DNA from: SIG710 sp045605745
GTDB taxonomy: Bacteria; Bacillota; Clostridia; Oscillospirales; CAG-272
NCBI GenBank assembly: GCA_045605745.1
Contig: JAZUQN010000183.1
Span: forward strand, 1-14,033
Direction of reading: 5' to 3'
Length of the DNA: 14,033 nucleotides
The stretch's first letter is position 1. Every line of letters starts with the position of its first letter. The notes under the pieces are model-generated. The model saw nothing but the letters and a program-made list of their open reading frames with translations, was not told the origin of the DNA and did not search any database. A program made the position numbers and the translations under genes. Of the stretch, positions 7,524-13,887 are shown in pieces.

Positions 7524-8303
7524 ATGAAAACTAACTCAAAGAGAAGCGCTGCGGTATCTTTCACTTTATTTTTTTCAATATTCTGCATACTTCTTGCCCT
7601 TCTTTCAGCCATTCTGACAGCCATTACAATCTTTGTTTTTTCGAAATTTGAAAGTATAAGCGAAAAAGTTGAATCAACGCTGAACGCTTCATCAAATTCA
7701 ACTCTTCCGGTGGTAATAATCGACGCAGGTCATGGCGGCGAGGACGGCGGTGCAATAGGCAATGGTGGTATCACAGAAAAGGAGCTTAACCTTGATATTG
7801 CCAAAACTCTTTCAGATATGCTGATCTCTTCCGGAATAAAGGTTATAATGACCAGAACAGAGGACATCCTTCTTTATGACAGAAATGCAGACTACAAGGG
7901 ACACAAAAAATCGCTTGATCTTCGTGCCCGTCTTGAAGTGGCCAAGAGCTATCCAGATTCCATTTTCATAAGCATACATATGAACGCCTTTCCCGATGAA
8001 AGATACAGTGGTCTGCAGGTTTGGTATTCAAAAAACAATGCTCAAAGTAAAATTCTTGCAGATAATATTCAAGGCACTGTAAAAAACCATCTGCAACCGG
8101 ACAACAACAGAAAAACAAAAGCCGCAGACTCCTCTATATTTCTGCTGAACCGTGCTCCATCAACCGCCGTACTTGTTGAATGCGGCTTTCTTTCAAATCA
8201 AAACGAGTGCGAAAGGCTCAAATCAAAGGAATACCGCCAAAGCCTTGCCCTGCTTATTTTTTCTGCCATCACAGAATATTCATTAAATAGTGGTTGTAAA
8301 TGA
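7524..8303 (+). CDS. cwlD: N-acetylmuramoyl-L-alanine amidase (Amidase_3), CwlD-like, membrane-anchored
   Basis: A 259-residue zinc amidase that cleaves the bond between MurNAc and L-alanine in peptidoglycan. One N-terminal membrane segment (~9-40) places the catalytic domain (~62-253) outside the cytoplasm. The Zn2+ and catalytic residues are visible: H70 (DAGHGGEDGG), E85 (TEKELNL), H152 (ISIHMNA) and catalytic E219 (VECGFLSN). The stretch DLRARLEVAKSYPDSIFISI and the short length without wall-binding repeats resemble CwlD, which makes muramic-delta-lactam in spore cortex. A vegetative amidase of the same family cannot be excluded. ATG 7524 is chosen because AGGGG (7510-7514) lies 9 bases upstream; a TTG at 7515 would abut it. 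It is divergent from the ltaS operon, and the next gene follows 69 bases later. Confidence 0.88.
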   Translation: MKTNSKRSAAVSFTLFFSIFCILLALLSAILTAITIFVFSKFESISEKVESTLNASSNSTLPVVIIDAGHGGEDGGAIGNGGITEKELNLDIAKTLSDMLISSGIKVIMTRTEDILLYDRNADYKGHKKSLDLRARLEVAKSYPDSIFISIHMNAFPDERYSGLQVWYSKNNAQSKILADNIQGTVKNHLQPDNNRKTKAADSSIFLLNRAPSTAVLVECGFLSNQNECERLKSKEYRQSLALLIFSAITEYSLNSGCK

Positions 8304-8322
8304 GGACGTTTTGTGTTATAAT
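8294..8322 (+). promoter_or_regulatory. Sigma-A promoter of the large surface-protein gene
   Basis: TTGTAA (8294-8299), 17 bases, then perfect TATAAT (8317-8322) with an extended -10 (TTGTGTTATAAT). The -35 lies inside the last codons of the amidase gene. Transcription should start near 8329, so the 1080-residue protein can be expressed independently of the amidase. Confidence 0.75.
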
Positions 8323-8372
8323 GTCAGTATATATGTAGCCATTATAAAGTTTAAACAAAAAGGGGGGATATC

Positions 8373-11300
8373 GTGACGGCCGCCAAGAAAAGGATATTGT
8401 TTATGATTTTTTTTACCGCATTAATGCTTGTGTCCTCAAAGACATTTGCAGTATCGGCCGATTATATGCGTGCAGATATCTATTCTGTTTCAGAATATGA
8501 TAAAATAAAGGATTTCTCTCTTAACACATTGGCAAAAACATCACTGTTTTGCTGGACAGACGAAAGCGGAAATGCTCCAACTCAAAGATACCAAAACGGC
8601 CTGCCCGGATATGTGTTGCTTCAACAGTCAAATGATAACATCGCCGCCTTCTATTCTGTGCCAAGCGAACCGATAGATGCATATAACTATGATAAATTCA
8701 GCTTTGCGGTAAAAATTCTATGCGGAGAATATGATACCTACACCCAAAAATGCCAGCTTATACTAACCTTGCACTCCGAGGACAATGTTCTCGAATGTAA
8801 AGGAGAGATAAACAGTGGAATTTGGAATGTAATAAACTTTGATATCGGCGCGTGGAAATATAGAAAAGCTATAACTGCAATGAGCATTGAAATTGTCGGA
8901 AGTGAAAAAGCAACAGCACTAAGAAATGTTGAATTTTCCGGCCCTTATGTCAACAAAAGCATAGATGCTCCTATGAGAAAATTCATGTCAGATTGGCTAT
9001 CAGCACCCGGTGCAGCCATAGAATTTATCAATCAGGGTCATGAAAATGAAGCACTCAAGCTTCACCTTGAGTCTCAGCGCATAAGCATTAGCGGAGAGGC
9101 TCTTGTGCCCTACAAAGATTTTGATTGCAACACTATAAAGCTTGTGCTATCAAACAATTCAGACCTTGAGAATATGCAATTTTCATATGTATATCTTAAT
9201 GGAGAAACAGGCAAGCTTTCAACAAAGACAAAGAACCTTCCCCTCCGCAAAGGCAGCGAAAGCTTTACATACCTTATAGACACAGAGAATTGTCACCTTA
9301 TTAGCTTTTTTGAAATGACCTTTGACACTGCAGGAAAAGGAGATATCATTATACATTCCATCGAGCCTGTTTCAATATATAAAAGCCCGGAAACAGAAGA
9401 TTACGGAAGCATAAAAAGCTGTAAGGCAGATGAAAAAAAGAATAAGCTGACACTTGAGGGTACAGTTCACCACAGCTTTTTGATTTCTCACGACGATCAT
9501 ACTCTGCTTTGCTATAAAATGAGAATCGGAGAAAGCTTTGAGGATATTATCTCTCAGGGGGCTTCTCCCGTGGCAAAAGCTAAAATGTCATCCAAATTCA
9601 GCTTTGAAATGAAGCTGAGTGAGCTTGGCGACCTGGCACAGGCATCAAAATATGCAGTTGCCGCATGCTCACCTGAGGGTGAGCTTACACTGCTCTCAAA
9701 GCCAAAAAGCGTTGAAGGAGACTTTGGATATGCCGACACCGCCTCAGGAAAGACAAACATAAAGGGGCTTAACGGCGAGCATTTGTCAAGCGCAGTTGAT
9801 ATAGGGGTTGGCACAGCAATTATCGATGTGTATCTGGACAAGCTTATTAATCAAACTCAAAGCGGCTATATTTACACCATCGAAAATTCATATGTGTATT
9901 TTGACGCAGATTATGTCTCACAGCTTGATCACCAGATAAAAAATTTATATGCATCAGATTGCAATGTGTATCTGCGCCTGCTTCTATCCTCTTATTATGA
10001 CCTATACCATGTTCCCTTTGCCTCCCCAATTACAGGAGAAATCGAATCCGAATTTTTATCTATCGACATCGAAAAAGAAAATGCGGAAAAATACCTTTTT
10101 GCCACAATAGATTTCATTTCCAAAAGATATTCAAAGGACTCAAACGGTATGATAACCGGTATGATTTTGGGAAAGAATGTTGACCAAAGATTAAAATCAA
10201 ATTATTCTTGCATCGAAAACCCGGTAGAATATTCAAAAAACATTGCAAATACTCTTGAAATAATTGCAAGAACCGCTATCATATCAATACCGAATTTTGA
10301 GATATTGCTTTCCATTTCCGATGAAAAAAACAGCGAAGATTCTCTCGATTCTCAGCTTTTGCTCACCTCGGTTTCCAGATATCTTGAAGAAAACGGAGGG
10401 CTTGAATTTTCTGTTGTGCTTGAAGGCACTCGTACTCCATATTCAATAAGCGCAGATATGTTTAACGCAGGCACAGCAACAGAAGATGAACCAAAAAAGT
10501 ATCTTACACCAATACCTACAGATCCCGGCAGCAGCTATTATTGCGCAGATGATCTGGAGACCTTTGAAGGTATGCTTTCACATCTTTCCCTCTATTCTTC
10601 ATGCTCTCCAAAAACATATATCTACTGCTGGAAGCCTGATACGAATGCCATCGGGAACGGACTTTCTGCAGCCTATATTTATAATTATTACAGTATTATG
10701 TTCTCCAAAAGCGCAAGTGCATTTGTTATGTATTTAGAAAATGACGATTCAGGCAAGGACAGCCTAAAAAAGCTTTCTTATCTGATGAAATACATTGATA
10801 CGGAAAGAAATCTGACAGGTGAGCTTTGCAGGTCTGCATTGGATGTCTTTAAAAAAGACAGCTTTGAAGATCTTATCGAGGGATATAATGAGGAACTGAT
10901 AACATACAGAGTTTTTCACGAAACTTCTCCCATGGAAAATCTGCCAAGCAAAATCAAAGGACAGTTTGAGCTATGGAATTTTTCTTCTGCCTTCGGTGTT
11001 CTTGATTGGTTCGCCGGAAACGGCTGCAGATCGGTATATATCGATAGCTCATCACCGGGAAGGAGAGCGCTTTGTGCCGATATTTATAAGAACAATACCG
11101 AAAACGAATTTTCTGAAATCGTTTACCGATTTGAATATCCCGAGGATATCTCGCTGATGCCATATATCGAATTTGTTTTTGATATTGATAACGGCGGAGC
11201 AAATTCACTCTATGAAATAGTTTTGACAATAGGCGGAAAGGGCCACAGACTTGAATCAAAAATGCTGGCACACGTTGGAAGAGAGGAAAGGTTTATTATA

Positions 11301-11615
11301 AACACCTCCGATCCAAACTGCCTCGAACAAATCGATTACATTCGTTTTTCGATCCGTTACATTTCCGGAGATTCCGGGGACGACGATAACGGTTTTAAGC
11401 TATATCTTAAAAAAGTATCTGCCTATAGCGATAAATATGATGATCAAACGCTTTCGGAAAAAATCATCAAGGCAAGAGCCAAAGCAAGAAACACCATTCT
11501 TGCAGAATCATCGCAAATGCAGGTCGAGCCAAATCATGATTTTATAATCGCAATGGTGATAATTATAGTTTTGGCAGTGGCTATAGTCGGTTTTTATGAT
11601 AGAAAACAAAAATAA
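8373..11615 (+). CDS. Large secreted, C-terminally membrane-anchored protein with probable DUF5722/glycosidase-like core
   Basis: A 1080-residue protein of unknown function. Residues 1-29 form a signal peptide (KKRILFMIFF..., probable cleavage after AVSA). Residues ~105-192 and ~870-1018 look like beta-sandwich, carbohydrate-binding-like modules (SGIWNVINFDIGAW; IEFVFDIDN...LYLKKVSAYSD); ~225-345 may be another. The central part (~448-800) resembles the DUF5722 family, a presumed TIM-barrel related to glycoside hydrolases: KTNIKGLNGEHLSSAVDIGV, then MITGMILGKNVD and YIYCWKPDT. A last hydrophobic segment (~1056-1074) followed by YDRKQK gives a sortase-independent anchor with almost the whole protein outside the cell. 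The GTG start is supported by AGGGGGG at 8361-8367. Acting on or binding a surface or host glycan is inference. The DUF5722 call is from memory of the family and needs a profile search. Confidence 0.7.
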   Translation: MTAAKKRILFMIFFTALMLVSSKTFAVSADYMRADIYSVSEYDKIKDFSLNTLAKTSLFCWTDESGNAPTQRYQNGLPGYVLLQQSNDNIAAFYSVPSEPIDAYNYDKFSFAVKILCGEYDTYTQKCQLILTLHSEDNVLECKGEINSGIWNVINFDIGAWKYRKAITAMSIEIVGSEKATALRNVEFSGPYVNKSIDAPMRKFMSDWLSAPGAAIEFINQGHENEALKLHLESQRISISGEALVPYKDFDCNTIKLVLSNNSDLENMQFSYVYLNGETGKLSTKTKNLPLRKGSESFTYLIDTENCHLISFFEMTFDTAGKGDIIIHSIEPVSIYKSPETEDYGSIKSCKADEKKNKLTLEGTVHHSFLISHDDHTLLCYKMRIGESFEDIISQGASPVAKAKMSSKFSFEMKLSELGDLAQASKYAVAACSPEGELTLLSKPKSVEGDFGYADTASGKTNIKGLNGEHLSSAVDIGVGTAIIDVYLDKLINQTQSGYIYTIENSYVYFDADYVSQLDHQIKNLYASDCNVYLRLLLSSYYDLYHVPFASPITGEIESEFLSIDIEKENAEKYLFATIDFISKRYSKDSNGMITGMILGKNVDQRLKSNYSCIENPVEYSKNIANTLEIIARTAIISIPNFEILLSISDEKNSEDSLDSQLLLTSVSRYLEENGGLEFSVVLEGTRTPYSISADMFNAGTATEDEPKKYLTPIPTDPGSSYYCADDLETFEGMLSHLSLYSSCSPKTYIYCWKPDTNAIGNGLSAAYIYNYYSIMFSKSASAFVMYLENDDSGKDSLKKLSYLMKYIDTERNLTGELCRSALDVFKKDSFEDLIEGYNEELITYRVFHETSPMENLPSKIKGQFELWNFSSAFGVLDWFAGNGCRSVYIDSSSPGRRALCADIYKNNTENEFSEIVYRFEYPEDISLMPYIEFVFDIDNGGANSLYEIVLTIGGKGHRLESKMLAHVGREERFIINTSDPNCLEQIDYIRFSIRYISGDSGDDDNGFKLYLKKVSAYSDKYDDQTLSEKIIKARAKARNTILAESSQMQVEPNHDFIIAMVIIIVLAVAIVGFYDRKQK

Positions 11616-11667
11616 AATAAGTTCTGCTTCAATATTTGTGAAGCAGAACTTATTTTTATATTTTTTT
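11616..11667 (+). terminator. Strong rho-independent terminator of the surface-protein gene
   Basis: A perfect 15-bp stem (arms 11616-11630 and 11640-11654, core GTTCTGCTTC with GAAGCAGAAC) with a 9-base loop begins right after the stop codon and is followed by a long T-rich tract to 11667. Confidence 0.92.
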
Positions 11668-11803
11668 AGACAAAACAGGAGTTTATGGGGGAGATGTGTT
11701 TTCACAAACAAGAGCACACTGCGAGTTTTCTGTGGGACAATCGGTTATCACAGACGAAAGCAGTGTGCTCTTCTATGTCTCCCCGATAAATTAAAATTTG
11801 TCT
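11668..11803. repeat. 136-bp imperfect palindrome: candidate structured RNA or MITE-like element
   Basis: The intergenic region between two converging genes folds on itself almost end to end. The outer ends AGACAAA (11668-11674) and TTTGTCT (11797-11803) pair. TTTAT-N-GGGGAGA (11682-11694) pairs with TCTCCCC-N-ATAAA (11778-11789, one base in the centre unpaired). AAGAGCACACTGC (11710-11722) pairs perfectly with 11760-11772 over 13 bp. TCTGTG (11729-11734) pairs with CACAGA (11749-11754), closing a 14-base loop. The 5' side has an extra small hairpin TGTG-TTTT-CACA (11695-11706). I find no convincing promoter and no plausible coding sequence. It matches no RNA family I can name. A short non-autonomous transposable repeat is the main alternative. 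Confidence 0.6.
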
Positions 11804-11815
11804 TCCATAAAAACG

Positions 11816-11848
11816 AAAAGCCGACTCGTTCCCGAATCGGCTTTTTTT
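11816..11848. terminator. Bidirectional terminator, mainly for the AEC permease gene
   Basis: AAAAGCCGACTCG (11816-11828) pairs with 11833-11845 around a TTCC loop with one A/C mismatch. On the minus strand it begins directly at the permease stop codon and is followed by TTTTCGTTTTTAT. On the plus strand it ends in seven T residues, so it could also end transcripts through the palindrome. Confidence 0.85.
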
Positions 11849-12834
11849 CAAAGCACTCCCACAAGCTTTAGCAAAAATGATGTTAAAAATACAGTAAACG
11901 CAGATACGATTGTAGTCCAAACCACAAGCTGCCCCGCAAGTGCAGAATCGCTGTTCATTTCCTGTGCCATCGGAACACTTGAAACAGCCACCGGCGTTGC
12001 AAAAACTGCAACAAAAGTTGCAAAATGCGCACCGTTAAAGCTGTGTCTGAAAAACAGATACGCTGCACCAATTCCAACAAGCGGAACAAAAACAGTGCGC
12101 CCAATAGTACCAAAAATAATTTCTTTTTTCAGCGAAGCAACCGCAGAAAACTCAAACTGTGCTCCAAGAACGAGAAGCGCAAGAGGTGTTGCGATAGAAG
12201 AAAGATAGTTTAAAACGGTGAAAATTGGTTTTATATCCGCAAGCCTGAAATCTATGCTAAGACTTTCAAATGCACTTCGCACTAAAAGCACTAAAACACC
12301 AAGCATCACGCTGATAATCAGTGGATTTTTAGCTATACCGGAAAGTATACCGTAAGCATCGGCCTTTTTTCCATCTCCTCTGAAAACCGAAAGACTTATA
12401 ACTGCCAATATGTTTAGCAATGGTATTGTGAAAGCAGAAAGAATCGTTGCCACCAGTGCGCCTTCGTCGCCAAAAAGTGCAGATGCCAGCGGTATTCCGA
12501 TAAGCGCATAGTTTGAGCGGAACACAGCCTGAAGAAGAGCCCCCCTTCTCTTGTTTTCTTTTGTGATAAAAATCACAGCCGGCAGCGCCAGAATAAATAT
12601 CGCAAGCAATGCTAAGAGAACATATACCACATAACCAAGGTCAATGCCCTTTATATCTTCAATGTTATAAACATTTAAAAAAAGCATTGACGGAAGAAAA
12701 ATTCTGAAAACCAATCTGTTAGCTTTTTTAGAAAAATCCCCATCCATAAAACCTATCATTTTTAGCAAATATCCAATTGCAACGGTTATTATTATGGGGG
12801 AGACAGCCGTTAAAGCAAAAATAAACGATTCCAT
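11848..12834 (-). CDS. AEC (auxin efflux carrier) family permease
   Basis: A 328-residue protein of normal length for the family, with about ten hydrophobic segments in two five-segment halves. Family features include the SPIIITVAIGYLLKMIGF start, FRSNYALIGIPLA (residues 105-117), the interrupted helix in the first half, and PVAVSSVPMAQEM (281-293) in the second half. Bacterial AEC proteins carry small carboxylates such as malate, malonate or other organic acids, or amino-acid-related compounds; the substrate here cannot be told. The ATG at 12834-12832 has AAAGGTG about 7 bases upstream. It is monocistronic, bounded by its own promoter and a terminator touching its stop codon. It diverges from the PRTase-like gene, with a shared palindromic site between them. 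Confidence 0.9.
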   Translation of the reverse strand: MESFIFALTAVSPIIITVAIGYLLKMIGFMDGDFSKKANRLVFRIFLPSMLFLNVYNIEDIKGIDLGYVVYVLLALLAIFILALPAVIFITKENKRRGALLQAVFRSNYALIGIPLASALFGDEGALVATILSAFTIPLLNILAVISLSVFRGDGKKADAYGILSGIAKNPLIISVMLGVLVLLVRSAFESLSIDFRLADIKPIFTVLNYLSSIATPLALLVLGAQFEFSAVASLKKEIIFGTIGRTVFVPLVGIGAAYLFFRHSFNGAHFATFVAVFATPVAVSSVPMAQEMNSDSALAGQLVVWTTIVSAFTVFLTSFLLKLVGVL

Positions 12835-12870
12835 TTTTCACCTTTATTAAAACTAAATTGTTAATGCCTA

Positions 12871-12899
12871 ATTATAGCATATTTTTTCTTTAAAATCAA
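12871..12899 (-). promoter_or_regulatory. Sigma-A promoter of the AEC permease gene
   Basis: On the minus strand, TTGATT (12899-12894), 17 bases, perfect TATAAT (12876-12871) with an extended -10 (TGCTATAAT). Transcription should start near 12864, giving a leader of about 30 bases. Confidence 0.8.
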
Positions 12900-12930
12900 G
12901 CATATAAATCACCAGCAAAAAGTCATATTT

Positions 12931-12946
12931 GCACAATTATTTGTGC
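12931..12946. promoter_or_regulatory. Inverted repeat between divergent promoters, possible operator
   Basis: GCACAA-TTAT-TTGTGC is a perfect 6-bp inverted repeat, 31 bases upstream of the permease -35 and 40 bases upstream of the PRTase-like gene's -35. The position suits a transcription factor acting on both genes. The regulator is unknown, and a chance palindrome in A+T-rich DNA is possible. Confidence 0.4.
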
Positions 12947-12986
12947 TTTTGAAAATAAAATATAGATGTTTTCGACAAAAATCCTC

Positions 12987-13015
12987 TTGACATATTATTC
13001 CATTTGTGTTATAAT
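12987..13015 (+). promoter_or_regulatory. Full-consensus sigma-A promoter of the PRTase-like gene
   Basis: TTGACA (12987-12992), 17 bases and TATAAT (13010-13015) match the consensus at all 12 positions, with an extended -10 (TTGTGTTATAAT). Transcription should start near 13022, leaving a leader of about 14 bases that is little more than the AAGGGG ribosome binding site. Expression should be strong unless repressed. Confidence 0.9.
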
Positions 13016-13035
13016 TAAAAAAAAGGGGATTTTTT

Positions 13036-13677
13036 ATGCCAAACGATAAGTCTTACAAAATCAGAACAAAACACAAGAACCTTTTTCTAAGAGTTACAAA
13101 AGGTCACTTTGCCACAAGCCATAGCCATATAAATTATTACATTGACGTGACAACTCACAAAACTCGTCTTTCGGAGGCATCTGCCCTCGCAAACGAGCTT
13201 GTTGGATATTATACCAATAACACAATTGTCGATACTGTTCTCTGCCTTGATGGCACAGAGGTTATCGGCACCTGCCTTGCAGAGGAGCTTACTAAGGGAA
13301 ATTTCCTAAATATGAATGCGCATCAAACCATTTATATCGTAACTCCTGAGCACACATCAGGTAGCCAGATTATTTTTAGAGACAATATGCTGCCTATGAT
13401 AAAGGGAAAAAATGTTTTGATACTTGCAGCATCTGTAACAACAGGCTTTACGGCGCAGGCAGCAATAGAGGCTATAAAGTATTATAGCGGTATTGTTGCA
13501 GGAGTATGTGCAATATTTGCAACCGTTGAAGATTGTGCCGGATACAAGGTTAATTCGGTTTTTAATCCAAATGACCTTGGAGATTATGCAAGCTATCCAT
13601 CCCACGAATGCCCTCTTTGCAAAAAAGGTGACAAGATAGAGGCGCTGGTCAACAGCTTCGGATATTCAAAATTATAA
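13036..13677 (+). CDS. Orotate phosphoribosyltransferase-like protein with degenerate PRPP motif
   Basis: A 213-residue protein with the type I phosphoribosyltransferase fold: an N-terminal hood-like part (~15-60), LCLDGTEVIGTCLAEEL (69-85), and a PRPP-loop strand VLILAASVTTGFTA (127-140). In active enzymes this motif is normally V-[DE]-D-V-x-T-T-G; here both acidic residues are alanine (A131, A132) while TTG (135-137) remains. A C-terminal extension has a possible metal-binding pair C192-P-L-C195 and conserved-looking charged residues. OPRT makes OMP from orotate and PRPP in pyrimidine synthesis. The lost acidic pair makes catalysis doubtful, so a regulatory, salvage or altered-substrate role is possible. 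The ATG is set by AAGGGG seven bases upstream. It is monocistronic with its own promoter and terminator, and no pyr genes are nearby. Confidence 0.75.
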   Translation: MPNDKSYKIRTKHKNLFLRVTKGHFATSHSHINYYIDVTTHKTRLSEASALANELVGYYTNNTIVDTVLCLDGTEVIGTCLAEELTKGNFLNMNAHQTIYIVTPEHTSGSQIIFRDNMLPMIKGKNVLILAASVTTGFTAQAAIEAIKYYSGIVAGVCAIFATVEDCAGYKVNSVFNPNDLGDYASYPSHECPLCKKGDKIEALVNSFGYSKL

Positions 13678-13726
13678 CAAAAAAGCTGAGCCATTAAAGC
13701 CGTTCTCTAAAGGACAGTTTTGCAAG

Positions 13727-13766
13727 AATACGGTATATCTCGAGAGAGAGGTATGCCGTATTTTTG
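13727..13766 (+). terminator. Rho-independent terminator of the PRTase-like gene
   Basis: A 15-bp stem with two G-U pairs (arms 13727-13741 and 13748-13762, AATACGG with CCGTATT at the base) and a GAGAGA loop, followed by TTTGTATTT. It lies about 50 bases after the stop codon. Confidence 0.85.
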
Positions 13767-13767
13767 T

Positions 13768-13783
13768 ATTTGTGTCCACAAAT
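13768..13783. repeat. Perfect 16-bp inverted repeat
   Basis: ATTTGTG-TC-CACAAAT, just after the terminator and about 70 bases upstream of the next promoter's -35. It could be a repressor or activator site for the gene beyond the window; no match to a known operator is claimed. Confidence 0.35.
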
Positions 13784-13826
13784 GCAGTGCTTGTCAAGAA
13801 AAATGTTGTTCATCTCCCCAAAACAT

Positions 13827-13840
13827 AATTTTGCAAAATT
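13827..13840. repeat. Perfect 14-bp palindrome upstream of a promoter
   Basis: AATTTTGCAAAATT reads the same on both strands and ends 12 bases before the -35 at 13853. The A+T-rich surroundings could also serve as an UP element. A regulatory role is inferred from position only. Confidence 0.35.
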
Positions 13841-13852
13841 TTGATAAAATTA

Positions 13853-13881
13853 TTTACAAACTGCAAAAATTGTGATATAAT
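13853..13881 (+). promoter_or_regulatory. Sigma-A promoter for a gene right of the window
   Basis: TTTACA (13853-13858), 17 bases and perfect TATAAT (13876-13881). Transcription should start near 13888. No start codon with a good ribosome binding site is found before the window ends, so the transcript has an untranslated leader of at least about 145 bases. Confidence 0.8.
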
Positions 13882-13887
13882 AATTGT

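Noticed and set aside
9554..9841. Open frame of 95 residues on the minus strand inside the large surface-protein gene
   Set aside because: It is antisense to a clearly coding frame, has no recognisable domain and no convincing ribosome binding site. The same holds for other frames of 60-180 residues overlapping real genes.
11763..11773. GAAGAGCACAC on the minus strand resembles part of a common sequencing adapter
   Set aside because: Only 11 bases match and the flanks differ. The sequence is part of a perfect 13-bp arm repeated in inverted form, so natural structure explains it better than contamination.
11668..11803. Integron attC site or retron RNA as explanation for the palindrome
   Set aside because: The ends lack the attC R'/R'' core sequences, and there is no integrase or reverse transcriptase gene in the window.
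12858..12875. Second Rex-like site at the AEC permease promoter
   Set aside because: The left half TTGTTAA is perfect, but the right half is poor (about 10 of 14 specified positions in total), which is expected by chance in A+T-rich DNA.
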